Below, piece after piece: positions 1-7,883 of a stretch of DNA of 43,064 nucleotides. The DNA lies in assembly GCF_000960475.2 (NCBI RefSeq), contig NZ_JZDQ02000048.1, positions 1 through 43,064 on the forward strand. The letters run 5' to 3'. The position numbers and the translations under genes were made by a program. The first letter of the stretch is position 1. The number at the start of each line of letters is the position of its first letter. Below the pieces are notes generated by a model, which worked only from the letters and a program-made list of their open reading frames with translations, did no database searches and had not been told where the DNA came from. The DNA is from Nocardioides luteus. Lineage in GTDB: Bacteria > Actinomycetota > Actinomycetes > Propionibacteriales > Nocardioidaceae.

Positions 1-25
1 TCATTTCCCTGCTTCGCCTATCCGG

Positions 26-144
26 ACTTTAGCGGAGAGTTTCTCGCTTTCGCAATTCCGCGCATTCCACGCATTCCTGCTCAAACTCGAAGCTTTATCG
101 CCTCAGTCCTGGAGGACTTTATCGGATCCCGCTTTCAACACCAA
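26..144 (-). promoter_or_regulatory. Tandem rRNA-operon-type promoters, reading out of the left edge
   Basis: On the minus strand two sigma70-like promoters follow each other: TTGGTG (144-139), 17 bp, TAAAGT (121-116), then TTGCGA (55-50), 18 bp, TAAAGT (31-26). The stretch after the second one (repeated 'AAAG', 'GCGAAAGCGAG', 'GGCGAAGCAGGGAAA') resembles the leader that precedes 16S rRNA in many actinobacteria, and tyrS is commonly found next to an rRNA operon in this group. Inference: an rRNA operon starts just left of the window. The stretch 145-400 is lower in GC than the rest and shows no gene I can support. Confidence 0.42.
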
Positions 145-400
145 CTCGGCGAATTCACACCACAATCGGATAAAAGCAATATCCACACCAACACAGCACA
201 AGACAACTCCACTGCGATTCATCGTGACCTCTGATGTCTGGTCCGAGGACCCGACAGAGACTCTGAACCGAGCTGATGCTCGAGAATGTTGGCGGCCGAC
301 TCAGGGGCCGGAAACCCGCTCGAAGACTTGAGCTTGCTTCCCGCCGCACCCCGGCGACCAGATGAACATTACGCCTCGGTGACGCCCTTGCCAAATCGAG

Positions 401-440
401 GAACGTCCCAGGGAAGGAGATCACCTTCCCCGGGACGTTC
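401..440 (-). terminator. Terminator hairpin of tyrS
   Basis: Arms 401-417 and 424-440 are 17 bp with one mismatch around a 6-nt loop (418-423). The hairpin begins 16 bp after the tyrS stop codon and is followed on the minus strand by a short T run within CTCGATTTGG. This separates tyrS from the presumed rRNA promoters on its left. Confidence 0.85.
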
Positions 441-455
441 TCGCAGGTCAGCGGC

Positions 456-1727
456 CTACTTGAGGCGCACGCCGGCGAACTTCTTCTTGCCCCTGCGCAG
501 GACCACCCAGCCGTCGCCGAGCAACTCCTTTTCGTCGAGGGACCCGTCGGCGTCCTCCACACGGACGTTGTTGACGTACGCCCCGCCCTCGGAGATCGTC
601 CGGCGCGCCTCCCCCTTGGAGGAGACGAGACCGGCGGCGACGAAGAGGTCGACGTACGTCGGCAGCTCCTCACCACGCTCCAGCTCGACGGCACCGGCCT
701 CCGTGATCGCGGCGGCCAGCGTCGTACTGCTCAGGGTTGCCAGGTCGCCGCCGCCGAAGAGCGCGGCTGCGGCCTGCTTGGCCTGCTCGGTCTCCCCTGC
801 CCCGTGAACGAGGGTCGTCATGTGATCGGCGAGCGCCTTCTGGGCCACCCGCAGGAACGGCTTCTCCGCGTGCTGCGCCTCCAGGGTCTCGATCTCCTCG
901 TGGGAGAGGAAGGTGAAGACGCGCAGCATCTCCCCCACCTTGGCGTCCTCGACGTTGAGCCAGAACTGGTGGAAGGCGTAGGGCGACATCATCGTCGGGT
1001 CGAGCCAGAGGGCACCGCCCTCGGTCTTGCCGTACTTGGTGCCGTCGGCCTTGGTGATCAGCGGCGTGGTGTAGGCGTGAACAGTCTCGCCGGTGACCCG
1101 TCGGACCAGCTCCACACCGCCGGTGATGTTCCCCCACTGGTCCGAGCCGCCGAACTGGAGGCTGACCCCGTGCGTACGGAAAAGGTTCAGGTAATCCATG
1201 GACTGCAGCAGGATGTAGGAGAACTCCGTGTAGGAGATGCCGTCCTCGAGGCGCTTCTTGACCGTGTCGCGGGCGAGCATCCGGTTGACCGGGAAATGCT
1301 TGCCGATGTCACGGAGGAAGTCGATGACCGACAGGGATGCCGTCCAGTCGGCGTTGTTGACCATCGTCCCCGCGTTGTCTCCCTCGAAGGAGACGAACGG
1401 CTCGATCTGCGCGCGCACCTTCTCCACCCACTCCTTGACCGTGTCGGCCGAGTTGAGGGTGCGCTCCCCCGAGTCGCGCGGGTCACCGATCATGCCGGTC
1501 GCGCCACCGACGAGGATGTAGGGCGTGTGGCCGGCCCGCTGCAGGCGCATAGCCATCGTGATCTGGAGGAGATTGCCCATGTGCAGGCTCGGCGCGGTGG
1601 GGTCGAACCCGATATAGAACTTCACACTCCCGCCGGCCAGCGCTTCTCGGAGCGCGTCGCGGTCCGTCGAGTCGGCGATGAGACCTCGCCACTCGAGATC
1701 GTCGAGGAGTGTGGGATCGATGGACAC
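456..1727 (-). CDS. tyrS: Tyrosyl-tRNA synthetase
   Basis: 423 residues, the usual length for bacterial TyrRS; it charges tRNA-Tyr with tyrosine in the cytoplasm. The class I signatures are present: the HIGH-type motif HMGN at residues 49-52 inside FDPTAPSLHMGN, and the KMSKS-type motif KYGKT at about 231-235. The C-terminal 65 or so residues form the S4-like tRNA-binding domain (SKGEARRTISEGGAYVN). The start is GTG at 1727-1725, with GAAAGG seven bases upstream. The gene diverges from the kinase gene at 1861 and ends in a strong hairpin. The upstream region lacks the T-box sequence, so no tRNA-sensing leader is proposed. Confidence 0.97.
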   Translation of the reverse strand: MSIDPTLLDDLEWRGLIADSTDRDALREALAGGSVKFYIGFDPTAPSLHMGNLLQITMAMRLQRAGHTPYILVGGATGMIGDPRDSGERTLNSADTVKEWVEKVRAQIEPFVSFEGDNAGTMVNNADWTASLSVIDFLRDIGKHFPVNRMLARDTVKKRLEDGISYTEFSYILLQSMDYLNLFRTHGVSLQFGGSDQWGNITGGVELVRRVTGETVHAYTTPLITKADGTKYGKTEGGALWLDPTMMSPYAFHQFWLNVEDAKVGEMLRVFTFLSHEEIETLEAQHAEKPFLRVAQKALADHMTTLVHGAGETEQAKQAAAALFGGGDLATLSSTTLAAAITEAGAVELERGEELPTYVDLFVAAGLVSSKGEARRTISEGGAYVNNVRVEDADGSLDEKELLGDGWVVLRRGKKKFAGVRLK

Positions 1728-1761
1728 GTGGTGCCTTTCTCAGATCGTTCTCAGAAGGTGT

Positions 1762-1776
1762 TTCCGGGGCCCGGAA
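1762..1776. promoter_or_regulatory. Perfect inverted repeat in the tyrS/kinase divergent region
   Basis: TTCCGGG and CCCGGAA flank one central G, a 15-bp perfect palindrome 35 bp upstream of the tyrS start codon. It lies in the 133-bp region that must hold promoters for both tyrS and the kinase. It could be a small hairpin in the tyrS leader or an operator. No regulator is implied by the sequence. Confidence 0.3.
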
Positions 1777-1860
1777 CGGGTTGTCCCGGAAGCAAGGGTA
1801 GTAGGCGATACCCCCTAGAGTTGACCACTGGCGTTCGCGACGAGACTTGAGGGGACCTGG

Positions 1861-3333
1861 GTGATCGCAGGGAGGTACCGGCTCGAGAGGGAGCTCGGCC
1901 GGGGAGCGATGGGGGCCGTCTGGCTCGCCACCGACGAAGTTCTGGGGCGATCGGTCGCGCTCAAACAGCTGGTCGCGCTCGATGGCGTGTCCGATGCTGC
2001 CGTCGAACGCGAGGCACAGCTTGCCGCACGGCTGGTCCACCCGAACGTCGTCGCCGTCTTCGACCTCGTGCGCGACGACGACAAGCCGTGGCTGGTGATG
2101 GAGTACGTCGAGGGGAAGACCCTCGCTCACATGGTGCGTGACGACGGACCGCTGGATGTCGAGCACGCCGCGAGACTGATCGGTCAGATCGCCTCCGCCC
2201 TGCGCGCGGCGCACGCCGCCGGGATCGTCCACCGCGACGTGAAGCCCGCCAACATCGTGGTAGGCCGTGCCGGCCGTGCCAAGCTGACCGACTTCGGGAT
2301 CGCGCGCGGCGTCGACTCCCAGACCACCCAGACCGGGCAGGTCACCGGCTCGCCGGCGTACCTGGCTCCGGAGATCGCCACCGGCGGGCGGGCCAACCCG
2401 GCCAGCGACATGTGGTCGCTGGGCGCCACGCTCTTCCAGGCGCTGACGGGCGAGCCGCCGTACGGGATCGGCGACAACGCGCTCGCGACCCTGTATCGGG
2501 TGGTGCACGAGGAGCCGCCGCGTACGCCGCTGGCCGGCCGGCTCGCGCCGTTGCTGGAGCACACGATGGCGTACGACCCTGCCGACCGGTGGTCGGCCGG
2601 GGACGTCGTCGACTTCCTCGCCGGGCGGATCGCGGCCGAGAAGCTGGAGCCGGTGGCGCTGCGTACGCAGACCCTTGCCGCGGTCACCGCGCCGGTAGCG
2701 GTAGCGGCAGAGACGCCCCCGAGCGCGGTGGCCTCGAAGCCGGTCGCGGCAAGTCGGCGCAGGTGGTGGCCGGTGCTGCTCGTCGCCGTAGCCGCAGCCC
2801 TGGTACTGCTGCTCGGCGGGGCACTGTGGGCCAACCGTGGGGACGAGCCGTCGGCCGAGCCGAAGCAGGTCACCTCGGGCTCGCCCTTGGCGGAGGCCAC
2901 CGACGAGCAGACCGAGGAGGCCGCCGACGAGGAGTCGGAGGAGCCCTCGGAGGAGCCGACCCCCAGCGAGACCGCCAGCGAGACCCCGAGCGAGAGCCCC
3001 TCGGCGAGCGCGACCGCCGGCGCGACCGCCGAAGGCATCGACGCGTTCATCCGCAACTATCTCGCCACCGCGCCCGCGAATCCCGACAGCGCCTTCTCGA
3101 TGCTGACCCCGGCGTTCCAGGCCAAGAGCGGCGGGATCGAGGGTTATCGCGACTGGTGGGGCTCCGTCGCGAGCACCAGTGTCGTCTCGGTCTCCCCCAG
3201 CGTCGACCCGCTCAGGGTGACCTACACCTACAAGTACACGATGAAGGACGGCCGCCAGGACGGCGGCACGGTGACGCTGGGGCTCGTCTACAGCGACGGC
3301 CGGTACCTCATCGACACCGAGGGCAAGGGCTGA
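1861..3333 (+). CDS. Membrane Ser/Thr protein kinase (PknB-like, without PASTA domains)
   Basis: 490 residues. The N-terminal kinase domain (about 5-260) has the glycine loop GRGAMG (13-18), the ATP lysine K35 in VALK, the catalytic loop HRDVKPAN with D126, the DFG metal-binding D144, and the activation-segment SPAYLAPE. A basic RRRWW stretch leads into one membrane helix (about 300-325), followed by a Ser/Glu/Thr/Pro-rich linker (about 335-390). The last 100 residues form a compact extracytoplasmic domain that looks like an NTF2/SnoaL-type fold, an inference from pattern only. PASTA repeats, typical of cell-wall-sensing PknB, are absent, so the sensed signal is unknown. Start: GTG 1861 with GAGGGGA upstream. 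It is a single gene, divergent from tyrS. Confidence 0.93.
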   Translation: MIAGRYRLERELGRGAMGAVWLATDEVLGRSVALKQLVALDGVSDAAVEREAQLAARLVHPNVVAVFDLVRDDDKPWLVMEYVEGKTLAHMVRDDGPLDVEHAARLIGQIASALRAAHAAGIVHRDVKPANIVVGRAGRAKLTDFGIARGVDSQTTQTGQVTGSPAYLAPEIATGGRANPASDMWSLGATLFQALTGEPPYGIGDNALATLYRVVHEEPPRTPLAGRLAPLLEHTMAYDPADRWSAGDVVDFLAGRIAAEKLEPVALRTQTLAAVTAPVAVAAETPPSAVASKPVAASRRRWWPVLLVAVAAALVLLLGGALWANRGDEPSAEPKQVTSGSPLAEATDEQTEEAADEESEEPSEEPTPSETASETPSESPSASATAGATAEGIDAFIRNYLATAPANPDSAFSMLTPAFQAKSGGIEGYRDWWGSVASTSVVSVSPSVDPLRVTYTYKYTMKDGRQDGGTVTLGLVYSDGRYLIDTEGKG

Positions 3334-3438
3334 CGGATCCTCTTGCCAAAATCTCTGAATACGGCGCAGCCACTCGTCCTAGCATCGTGAGGCCGGGGGC
3401 ATCTTCGGCGCAGGCCCGTCGCCACATCGGAGGTAGCC

Positions 3439-3714
3439 GTGTTCGCTCGAGTCGCCGTGTGGGAGCCCATGCCTGACGATGACCGCCAATGGGTGATCGA
3501 TGCCGCGAAGACCGTTCCCGGCGTGCTCGGCGCATATCACCTGGTCGACCCGGCGACCGGCAACGGACTGTCCGTCGCGTTCTTCGAGGACGACGTGGAC
3601 CCCGCCGAGGTCAGGGACGCGATCGCGGCCAAGGCGGCCGAGATCGGCTGGAACGACGTACCGCGCCCGGCTCCGTCGTCCGAGACCATCTATCAGGTTC
3701 TCCGGAGCGGCTGA
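3439..3714 (+). CDS. Small protein of unknown function, ABM/ferredoxin-like fold possible
   Basis: 91 residues, acidic, with no membrane helix or signal peptide. The pattern beta (FARVAVWEPM), helix (DDDRQWVIDAAKTV), beta (VLGAYHLVDPATGNGLSVAFFED) and helix (PAEVRDAIAAKAAEIG) fits half of a dimeric alpha-beta barrel, as in antibiotic-biosynthesis-monooxygenase-like proteins. No catalytic residue can be named. The start is GTG 3439 behind a good GGAGG, which together with normal codon use makes the gene convincing. The 105 bp between it and the kinase show no clear terminator, so read-through from the kinase is possible. A tRNA gene follows 54 bp downstream. Confidence 0.72.
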   Translation: MFARVAVWEPMPDDDRQWVIDAAKTVPGVLGAYHLVDPATGNGLSVAFFEDDVDPAEVRDAIAAKAAEIGWNDVPRPAPSSETIYQVLRSG

Positions 3715-3768
3715 GCCGCTCCGCTGGTCGACCGAGAGCCGTCCGGACCGGCCCGCTAGGATCTGCGC

Positions 3769-3845
3769 GGGCCGTTAGCTCAGTCGGTTAGAGCAGAGGA
3801 CTCATAATCCTTGGGTCGCGGGTTCGAGCCCCGCACGGCCTACCA
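3769..3845 (+). tRNA. tRNA with CAU anticodon (tRNA-Ile2 or elongator tRNA-Met)
   Basis: A complete cloverleaf with an encoded CCA (3843-3845). The acceptor stem GGGCCGT pairs with ACGGCCT, the outermost pair being a G-U. The D-loop contains AGCTCAGTCGGTTAGAGC, the anticodon stem is GAGGA/TCCTT, the loop CTCATAA places CAT at 3803-3805, and the T arm is GCGGGTTCGAGCCCCGC. CAU can belong to elongator Met or to the Ile2 isoacceptor whose C34 is changed to lysidine by TilS. The CTCATAATCC-TTGG-GTCGC context resembles E. coli Ile2, but sequence alone does not settle it. A TAGGAT -10-like box (3757-3762) lies just upstream. The CCA overlaps the stop of the convergent GNAT gene. Confidence 0.95.
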
Positions 3846-4802
3846 ACGATCGGTGCGCTGGACCTCGTGCATGAGCTCGATCTTGCGGAAGCCGAACTGC
3901 TTGTTGATGCGCTGCATCACGTCGTTGGACGGGTCGGTCCAGGTGTGGATGCTGGTGCGTTCGGGGTGGTCGCGCTGGACGGCGGCGAGGGTGGCGACCT
4001 TGAGGGCGAGGCCGAGCTTGTGGCCGCGGTGGGCGGCCTTGACGAAGGTGTCGTCCTGGATGGCCTCGTCGCTGCCGTGGGCCAGGAAGATGACCGAGTA
4101 GCCGACCAGCTCGCCGGTGAGGATCTCGCGGGCGGCGGCGGTGATGCGGTCGTAGGAGCGGGCGGTGCTCTTCTCCGCGGACCGGATGCGGTCGGCGGTG
4201 TGGGCGATCATGTCCTGCTCGGACTTGCCCGGCATCTCCTTGCCCATCTGGTTGCGCAGGCCGACGAACTGGGCGAGCAGGTCCTCGGGCGTGCGATCCT
4301 CCCACATCAGGATCTCGTAGCCGAGCACGTTGAAGGGCTTGTGGGGCAGCGGGAGGTCGGCGGCGAGATGGTCCTCGCGGCGTACGGACTTGAAGCCGAG
4401 CGCCCGGGCGAAGGCCAGGGACGACTTCGGGGGGATGGTCACCTCGGCGGTCGTCAGGGTGCGCCCGTTGGTGCGGCGTACGTCATCGGCGGCCCGCCAC
4501 AGCTCGGTGCCGACCCCGCGCCAGCGGTGCACCGGGAGGACGTGGATCCCGAGCTCGACGACGTGGCTGCGCTCCTCCTCGGGAAGATCGAGCTCGGCGA
4601 TGCCGATCGTCTCGCCCTGCTCCTTCGCGGCGAGGAGGACGCGGCGGCCGTGGTCGTGCGGGGTGCGCACGGAGTTGGCGAGCGCCTCGAAGGTGCGATG
4701 TGACGCGTAGGGTCGATCGAAGGCCATCGATGCCGCCTCCACGGCGTACCAAGCCTTCAGAGCGGTGTCATCGTGGACGTCGACGGGGGCGATCACAGAC
4801 AC
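3840..4802 (-). CDS. Tandem GNAT-domain N-acetyltransferase
   Basis: 320 residues with two GNAT folds, the layout of mycothiol synthase MshD and related actinobacterial acetyltransferases. The first carries the acetyl-CoA loop RWRGVGTELW (about residues 94-103); the second carries RGHKLGLALK near 245-254. Substrate unknown; it lacks enough recognisable residues for me to call it MshD. The GTG start at 4802 is followed by an in-frame GTG two codons later. There is no good Shine-Dalgarno, but TTAGAT lies seven bases before the first GTG, which would fit a leaderless mRNA. The stop codon TAG (3842-3840) lies inside the 3' end of the CAU tRNA gene on the other strand. Confidence 0.85.
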   Translation of the reverse strand: MSVIAPVDVHDDTALKAWYAVEAASMAFDRPYASHRTFEALANSVRTPHDHGRRVLLAAKEQGETIGIAELDLPEEERSHVVELGIHVLPVHRWRGVGTELWRAADDVRRTNGRTLTTAEVTIPPKSSLAFARALGFKSVRREDHLAADLPLPHKPFNVLGYEILMWEDRTPEDLLAQFVGLRNQMGKEMPGKSEQDMIAHTADRIRSAEKSTARSYDRITAAAREILTGELVGYSVIFLAHGSDEAIQDDTFVKAAHRGHKLGLALKVATLAAVQRDHPERTSIHTWTDPSNDVMQRINKQFGFRKIELMHEVQRTDRW

Positions 4803-4892
4803 GGGCTCTATCTAACCGTGTCGGGCAAGGTCACGGGAAGTGAGGTCCCCCAGCAAGCGTTGACACGTCATCTGATCCGGACTGGAGCCGCC

Positions 4893-7163
4893 TCAGACCG
4901 GCCCCGGCTCGGTCCCCGGATCCTCCGGGGTGGGATCCGGAGGGCCGGGCGACTTGGTCGGCGTCGGGGTCGGCGTCGGGGTCGGGGTGGGTGTCGGCGT
5001 CGGGGTCGGCGTGGGAGTCGGCGTGGGTGTCGGCGTGTTCGACGGCGACGGCTTCTTGCTCGGCTTCGGCTCCGGGGGCGGCGTCACGTAGGGCGCATGG
5101 CCGGACTCGGGCGCATCCCCGTCGAGCCAGGCCGGCTCCGGGAACGCCTCGTAGTCGAGCCCGTCGGTCAGCGGGCCCATGATCTCGACCCAGGTGTCGG
5201 CGGGATAGTCGGCGCCGAAGTACGTGTCGAGCCAGCCGTCCAGGGCACCGCTGCCGAGGCCGCGGCTGTAGGCGACAGCGGTCGCCAGCTGCGGGGTGTA
5301 GCCGGCGAACCAGGCCGAGGAGACCTCGTCCTTGTCGTTGGTCGCGGTACCGGTCTTGCCCGCGGCCGGCTGGACCACGGCGCTGGCCGCCCGGCCGGTG
5401 CCGCTGGCGACCACCTGCTGGAGGGCGTAGGAGGTGTCGTCGGCGACGTCCTCCGACATCGCGCGCTCGCCCTTGGCCGAGTCGTCGTGCTCGTAGAGCA
5501 CGGTGCCGTCGGCATCGACGACCTTGGAGACCACGAAGACGTCGTTGTGGACGCCGCCGTTGGCGATCGTGGCGTAGGCGTTGGCCATGTTGATCGGGCT
5601 GGTCCGGTTCTTGCCGAGGGTGAGGAGGAAGTCCTCCGGCTCGAAGTCACCGGTCGTCATCGGGATACCGGGATGGGCCGAGTCCGCCTTCGCCGGCGGG
5701 AGGCCGGCCGCCAGCGCCATGTCGTAGACGTCCTTGCTGCCGTTGGGCAACGAGTCGGACATCTCGACGAAGGCCGTGTTGACCGACTGCTCCATGGCCA
5801 TGAGGCTGCTGATGTTGGACCCGTAGCTGTGGCCGCTCGGGTTGGCGGCGTCCTGGCCGGAGTTGCGGATCGGGTGGCCGGGCAGGGCGTCGAACTCCTT
5901 GGGCGAGTTGCCGTCCCAGCTGTCCTTGAGCGAGTAGCCCGCCTTCAGCGCTGCCGCGAGGGTGAAGGCCTTCATCGTCGAGCCGGCCATCGCACCGGTC
6001 GCGGCCCAGTTGGTCTGCGAGTCGAGGTAGTCCTGGCCACCGTAGAAACCACGCAGAGCACCCGTCTTCACGTCGACCGTCGCCGCGCCGACATGGAGCT
6101 CGTCGCCCTTCTTGCTCTCGTCCGCGATGTAGGCCTTCTTGTCCTCGGGACGTACGTCGTTGACCGCCTGCTCGACGGTCTTCATCGTCTTCTTGGTCAG
6201 CGTGGTCGTGATCCGCAGGCCGCCGCCGTTGATCTCGTCCTCGGTGAGCAGCTGGTTGCCCTGCTCGTCCTTCAGCTTGAGCAGCTCGTCGCGAACCAGC
6301 TTGAGCGCGTGACCCTTCTGGCCGCCGTAGCGGCTGTCGGAGCGCGGCTTCTTGAACTTCGGCAGCGAGGCCTTGGCCTTCTCGCCCTCGGCGGCGTCGA
6401 CCATGCCCAGCTTGACCATCGAGTTGATGACGTAGCGGTAGCGGCCCTCGAGCTCGGTCACCGACTCCTCGCCGTTGCTCGGGTCGAGGTCGTTGGGGTC
6501 GTTGAGGATCGCGGCCAGCGCTGCGGCCTCCTGGAGGCTGATGTCCGCGGCCGGCTTGGCGAAGTAGGCGTTGGACGCGGCCTCGACGCCGTAGGCGCCG
6601 CGGCCGAAGTAGATGGTGTTGAGATAGCCGGCGAGGATGTCCTCCTTGGACTTCTGCCGGCTGATCTTCAACGAGATGACCGCCTCCTTCACCTTGCGGG
6701 TGTAGGTGCGCTCCTGGGTGAGGTAGAGGTTCTTGACGTACTGCTGGGTGATCGTCGAGGCGCCGGACTGGGTGCCGCCGGTGTTGTTGTTGACCACCGC
6801 GCGCAGGATGCCCTTGATGTCGATGCCGCTGTTCTTCCAGAACGTCCGGTCCTCGGCGGCGACCGCGGCGTCCTTCATCAGCTGCGGGATCTCGTCGAAG
6901 GGCAGCGAGTCGCGGTCCTGCGAGTCGGCGATGTAGCGCCCGAGCTCGTCCTTGCCGCCGCGGTAGTAGACGAAGGAGGTCTCCTTCTCGTAGGCGGCGT
7001 TGGCGTTGGGGATCGGGATGGCGTTGTAGGCCACGATCACAGCCAGGGTGCCGATCAGCGCGCCCACCAGAACCAGGACGAAGAAGGCCTTCAGGACCTT
7101 CCTCACCCGCTTCTTCTTCGGCTTCGGCGTGGGTGTGTAAGGCGGATTGCCCTGCCAGCTCAA
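4893..7163 (-). CDS. Class A penicillin-binding protein (transglycosylase/transpeptidase)
   Basis: 756 residues from the TTG at 7163, chosen because GGGAGGGG lies five bases upstream. In-frame GTG 7184 and TTG 7244 would add 7 or 27 residues, and a TACTCT -10-like box (7200-7195) argues against the longest form. Order: Pro/Lys-rich cytoplasmic tail; one membrane helix (about 25-46); GT51 transglycosylase with EDRTFW (catalytic Glu104), GASTITQQ and GYLNTIYFGRGAYG; then transpeptidase with the active-site S395-T-M-K398, S460-V-N462 and K603-T-G. The tail is Thr-Pro repeats. It polymerises and cross-links peptidoglycan outside the membrane. PonA1 of mycobacteria has the same plan and a proline-rich tail. 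Confidence 0.95.
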   Translation of the reverse strand: MSWQGNPPYTPTPKPKKKRVRKVLKAFFVLVLVGALIGTLAVIVAYNAIPIPNANAAYEKETSFVYYRGGKDELGRYIADSQDRDSLPFDEIPQLMKDAAVAAEDRTFWKNSGIDIKGILRAVVNNNTGGTQSGASTITQQYVKNLYLTQERTYTRKVKEAVISLKISRQKSKEDILAGYLNTIYFGRGAYGVEAASNAYFAKPAADISLQEAAALAAILNDPNDLDPSNGEESVTELEGRYRYVINSMVKLGMVDAAEGEKAKASLPKFKKPRSDSRYGGQKGHALKLVRDELLKLKDEQGNQLLTEDEINGGGLRITTTLTKKTMKTVEQAVNDVRPEDKKAYIADESKKGDELHVGAATVDVKTGALRGFYGGQDYLDSQTNWAATGAMAGSTMKAFTLAAALKAGYSLKDSWDGNSPKEFDALPGHPIRNSGQDAANPSGHSYGSNISSLMAMEQSVNTAFVEMSDSLPNGSKDVYDMALAAGLPPAKADSAHPGIPMTTGDFEPEDFLLTLGKNRTSPINMANAYATIANGGVHNDVFVVSKVVDADGTVLYEHDDSAKGERAMSEDVADDTSYALQQVVASGTGRAASAVVQPAAGKTGTATNDKDEVSSAWFAGYTPQLATAVAYSRGLGSGALDGWLDTYFGADYPADTWVEIMGPLTDGLDYEAFPEPAWLDGDAPESGHAPYVTPPPEPKPSKKPSPSNTPTPTPTPTPTPTPTPTPTPTPTPTPTKSPGPPDPTPEDPGTEPGPV
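4958..5037 (-). repeat. Hexamer minisatellite encoding the Thr-Pro tail of the PBP
   Basis: About 13-14 tandem six-base units (GGCGTC / GGGGTC / GGGTGT variants on the plus strand) encode alternating Thr-Pro near the C-terminus of the penicillin-binding protein. Such short tandem units can slip, so copy number may vary between strains. The tail presumably spans cell wall or binds a partner; that is inference. Confidence 0.85.
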
Positions 7164-7280
7164 AGTGTCCCCTCCCGCGGTCACAAACGTTCCTAGAGTA
7201 CGGCCGGGCTCATGACCGTTCGTGATCCTCGGCTCCGTGTCCAAGACGTTTCGGCTGCGTATCAGGTTGCGCGAGACGTA

Positions 7281-7340
7281 CGAAACGGCCTCCGGCCTAG
7301 GCCCGCGATGCGGTGTTCGCCCAGGTCAGAGGCCGTTACG
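7281..7340 (-). terminator. Hairpin downstream of the ribonuclease gene
   Basis: Arms 7281-7302 and 7319-7340 are 22 bp with four mismatches around a 16-nt loop; the inner AACGGCCTC/GAGGCCGTT match is perfect. It begins nine bases after the ribonuclease stop codon and has no U tract, as is common for actinobacterial 3' ends. Confidence 0.65.
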
Positions 7341-7348
7341 GAGAACGA

Positions 7349-7774
7349 TCAGGTCAGGAAGTAGAACGTGCCGTAGTGGTCGGGTGTGAAGTAGACGTCA
7401 CCCGTGGTGCGGTCGAGGATGATCCGGTACGCCTGACGCTGGGCGCCGCACTCGCGCGGGGTCACGTCGAACTCGAGGTAGGAGTGGCCGGAGGGCAGCT
7501 CGCCCTCGTAGTTGTTGTAGGTGCCGCCGGCGAAGTTGCAGGTGCCGGTGGGCGGCCAGTCGTACCAGCCTCGCGAGGACGGGTAGCCCAGGGAGGCCCA
7601 GGTGCGGTTGGAGCTGAGCGCCTCGGCGCAACCCGAGTGGGTGCAGCTGGATGCCCAGTCGGCCTGGGCGGCGGGAGCGGAGATGATGCTGGCACCGAAC
7701 AGGCCGGTGGTGGCGACGAGGGCTGCGAGCAGCAGCTTGACGACGGTGAGCACGGAGCGGTTCTTCCCGGACAT
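7349..7774 (-). CDS. Secreted guanyl-specific ribonuclease (RNase Sa/barnase type)
   Basis: 141 residues. A Sec signal peptide covers about residues 1-39 (basic MSGKNR, hydrophobic core, cleavage near AQA-DW). The mature part is about 100 residues, the size of Streptomyces RNase Sa. The catalytic elements align with that family: Glu in YLEFDVTP (HEYTV in RNase Sa), Arg in QRQAYRIILD (RGTRRIITG), and His in PDHYGTFYF (GDHYATFSL). There are three cysteines in the mature protein. It would cleave RNA after guanine outside the cell for nutrition or antagonism. No barstar-like inhibitor gene is adjacent. Start ATG 7774 with GGAGG upstream. The residue alignment is from memory of the family. Confidence 0.85.
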   Translation of the reverse strand: MSGKNRSVLTVVKLLLAALVATTGLFGASIISAPAAQADWASSCTHSGCAEALSSNRTWASLGYPSSRGWYDWPPTGTCNFAGGTYNNYEGELPSGHSYLEFDVTPRECGAQRQAYRIILDRTTGDVYFTPDHYGTFYFLT

Positions 7775-7883
7775 GAATCCTCCAGTGTGTGCGTTACGGA
7801 CGGTTGGTAATTCTGCTACCTAAGCCACCCGGATGGGGGCTCGCGAGGTCACGAACCGGTGAACTCTCGGGTGCGCGGGCCGC

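Noticed and set aside
155..807. Overlapping frames on both strands at 155-694 and 286-807
   Set aside because: They overlap tyrS out of frame and the tyrS terminator, with Ser/Arg-rich shadow composition.
1728..1860. T-box leader for tyrS
   Set aside because: No T-box consensus sequence or tyrosine specifier stem could be seen, and the leader is too short.
4773..7196. 807-residue plus-strand open frame
   Set aside because: It lies antisense to the penicillin-binding protein, is very rich in Arg/Gly/Val as expected of shadow frames in high-GC DNA, and shows no family motif.
7349..7774. Toxin-antitoxin or contact-dependent toxin cassette
   Set aside because: The ribonuclease has a plain Sec signal and no delivery domain, and no immunity-type gene lies beside it.
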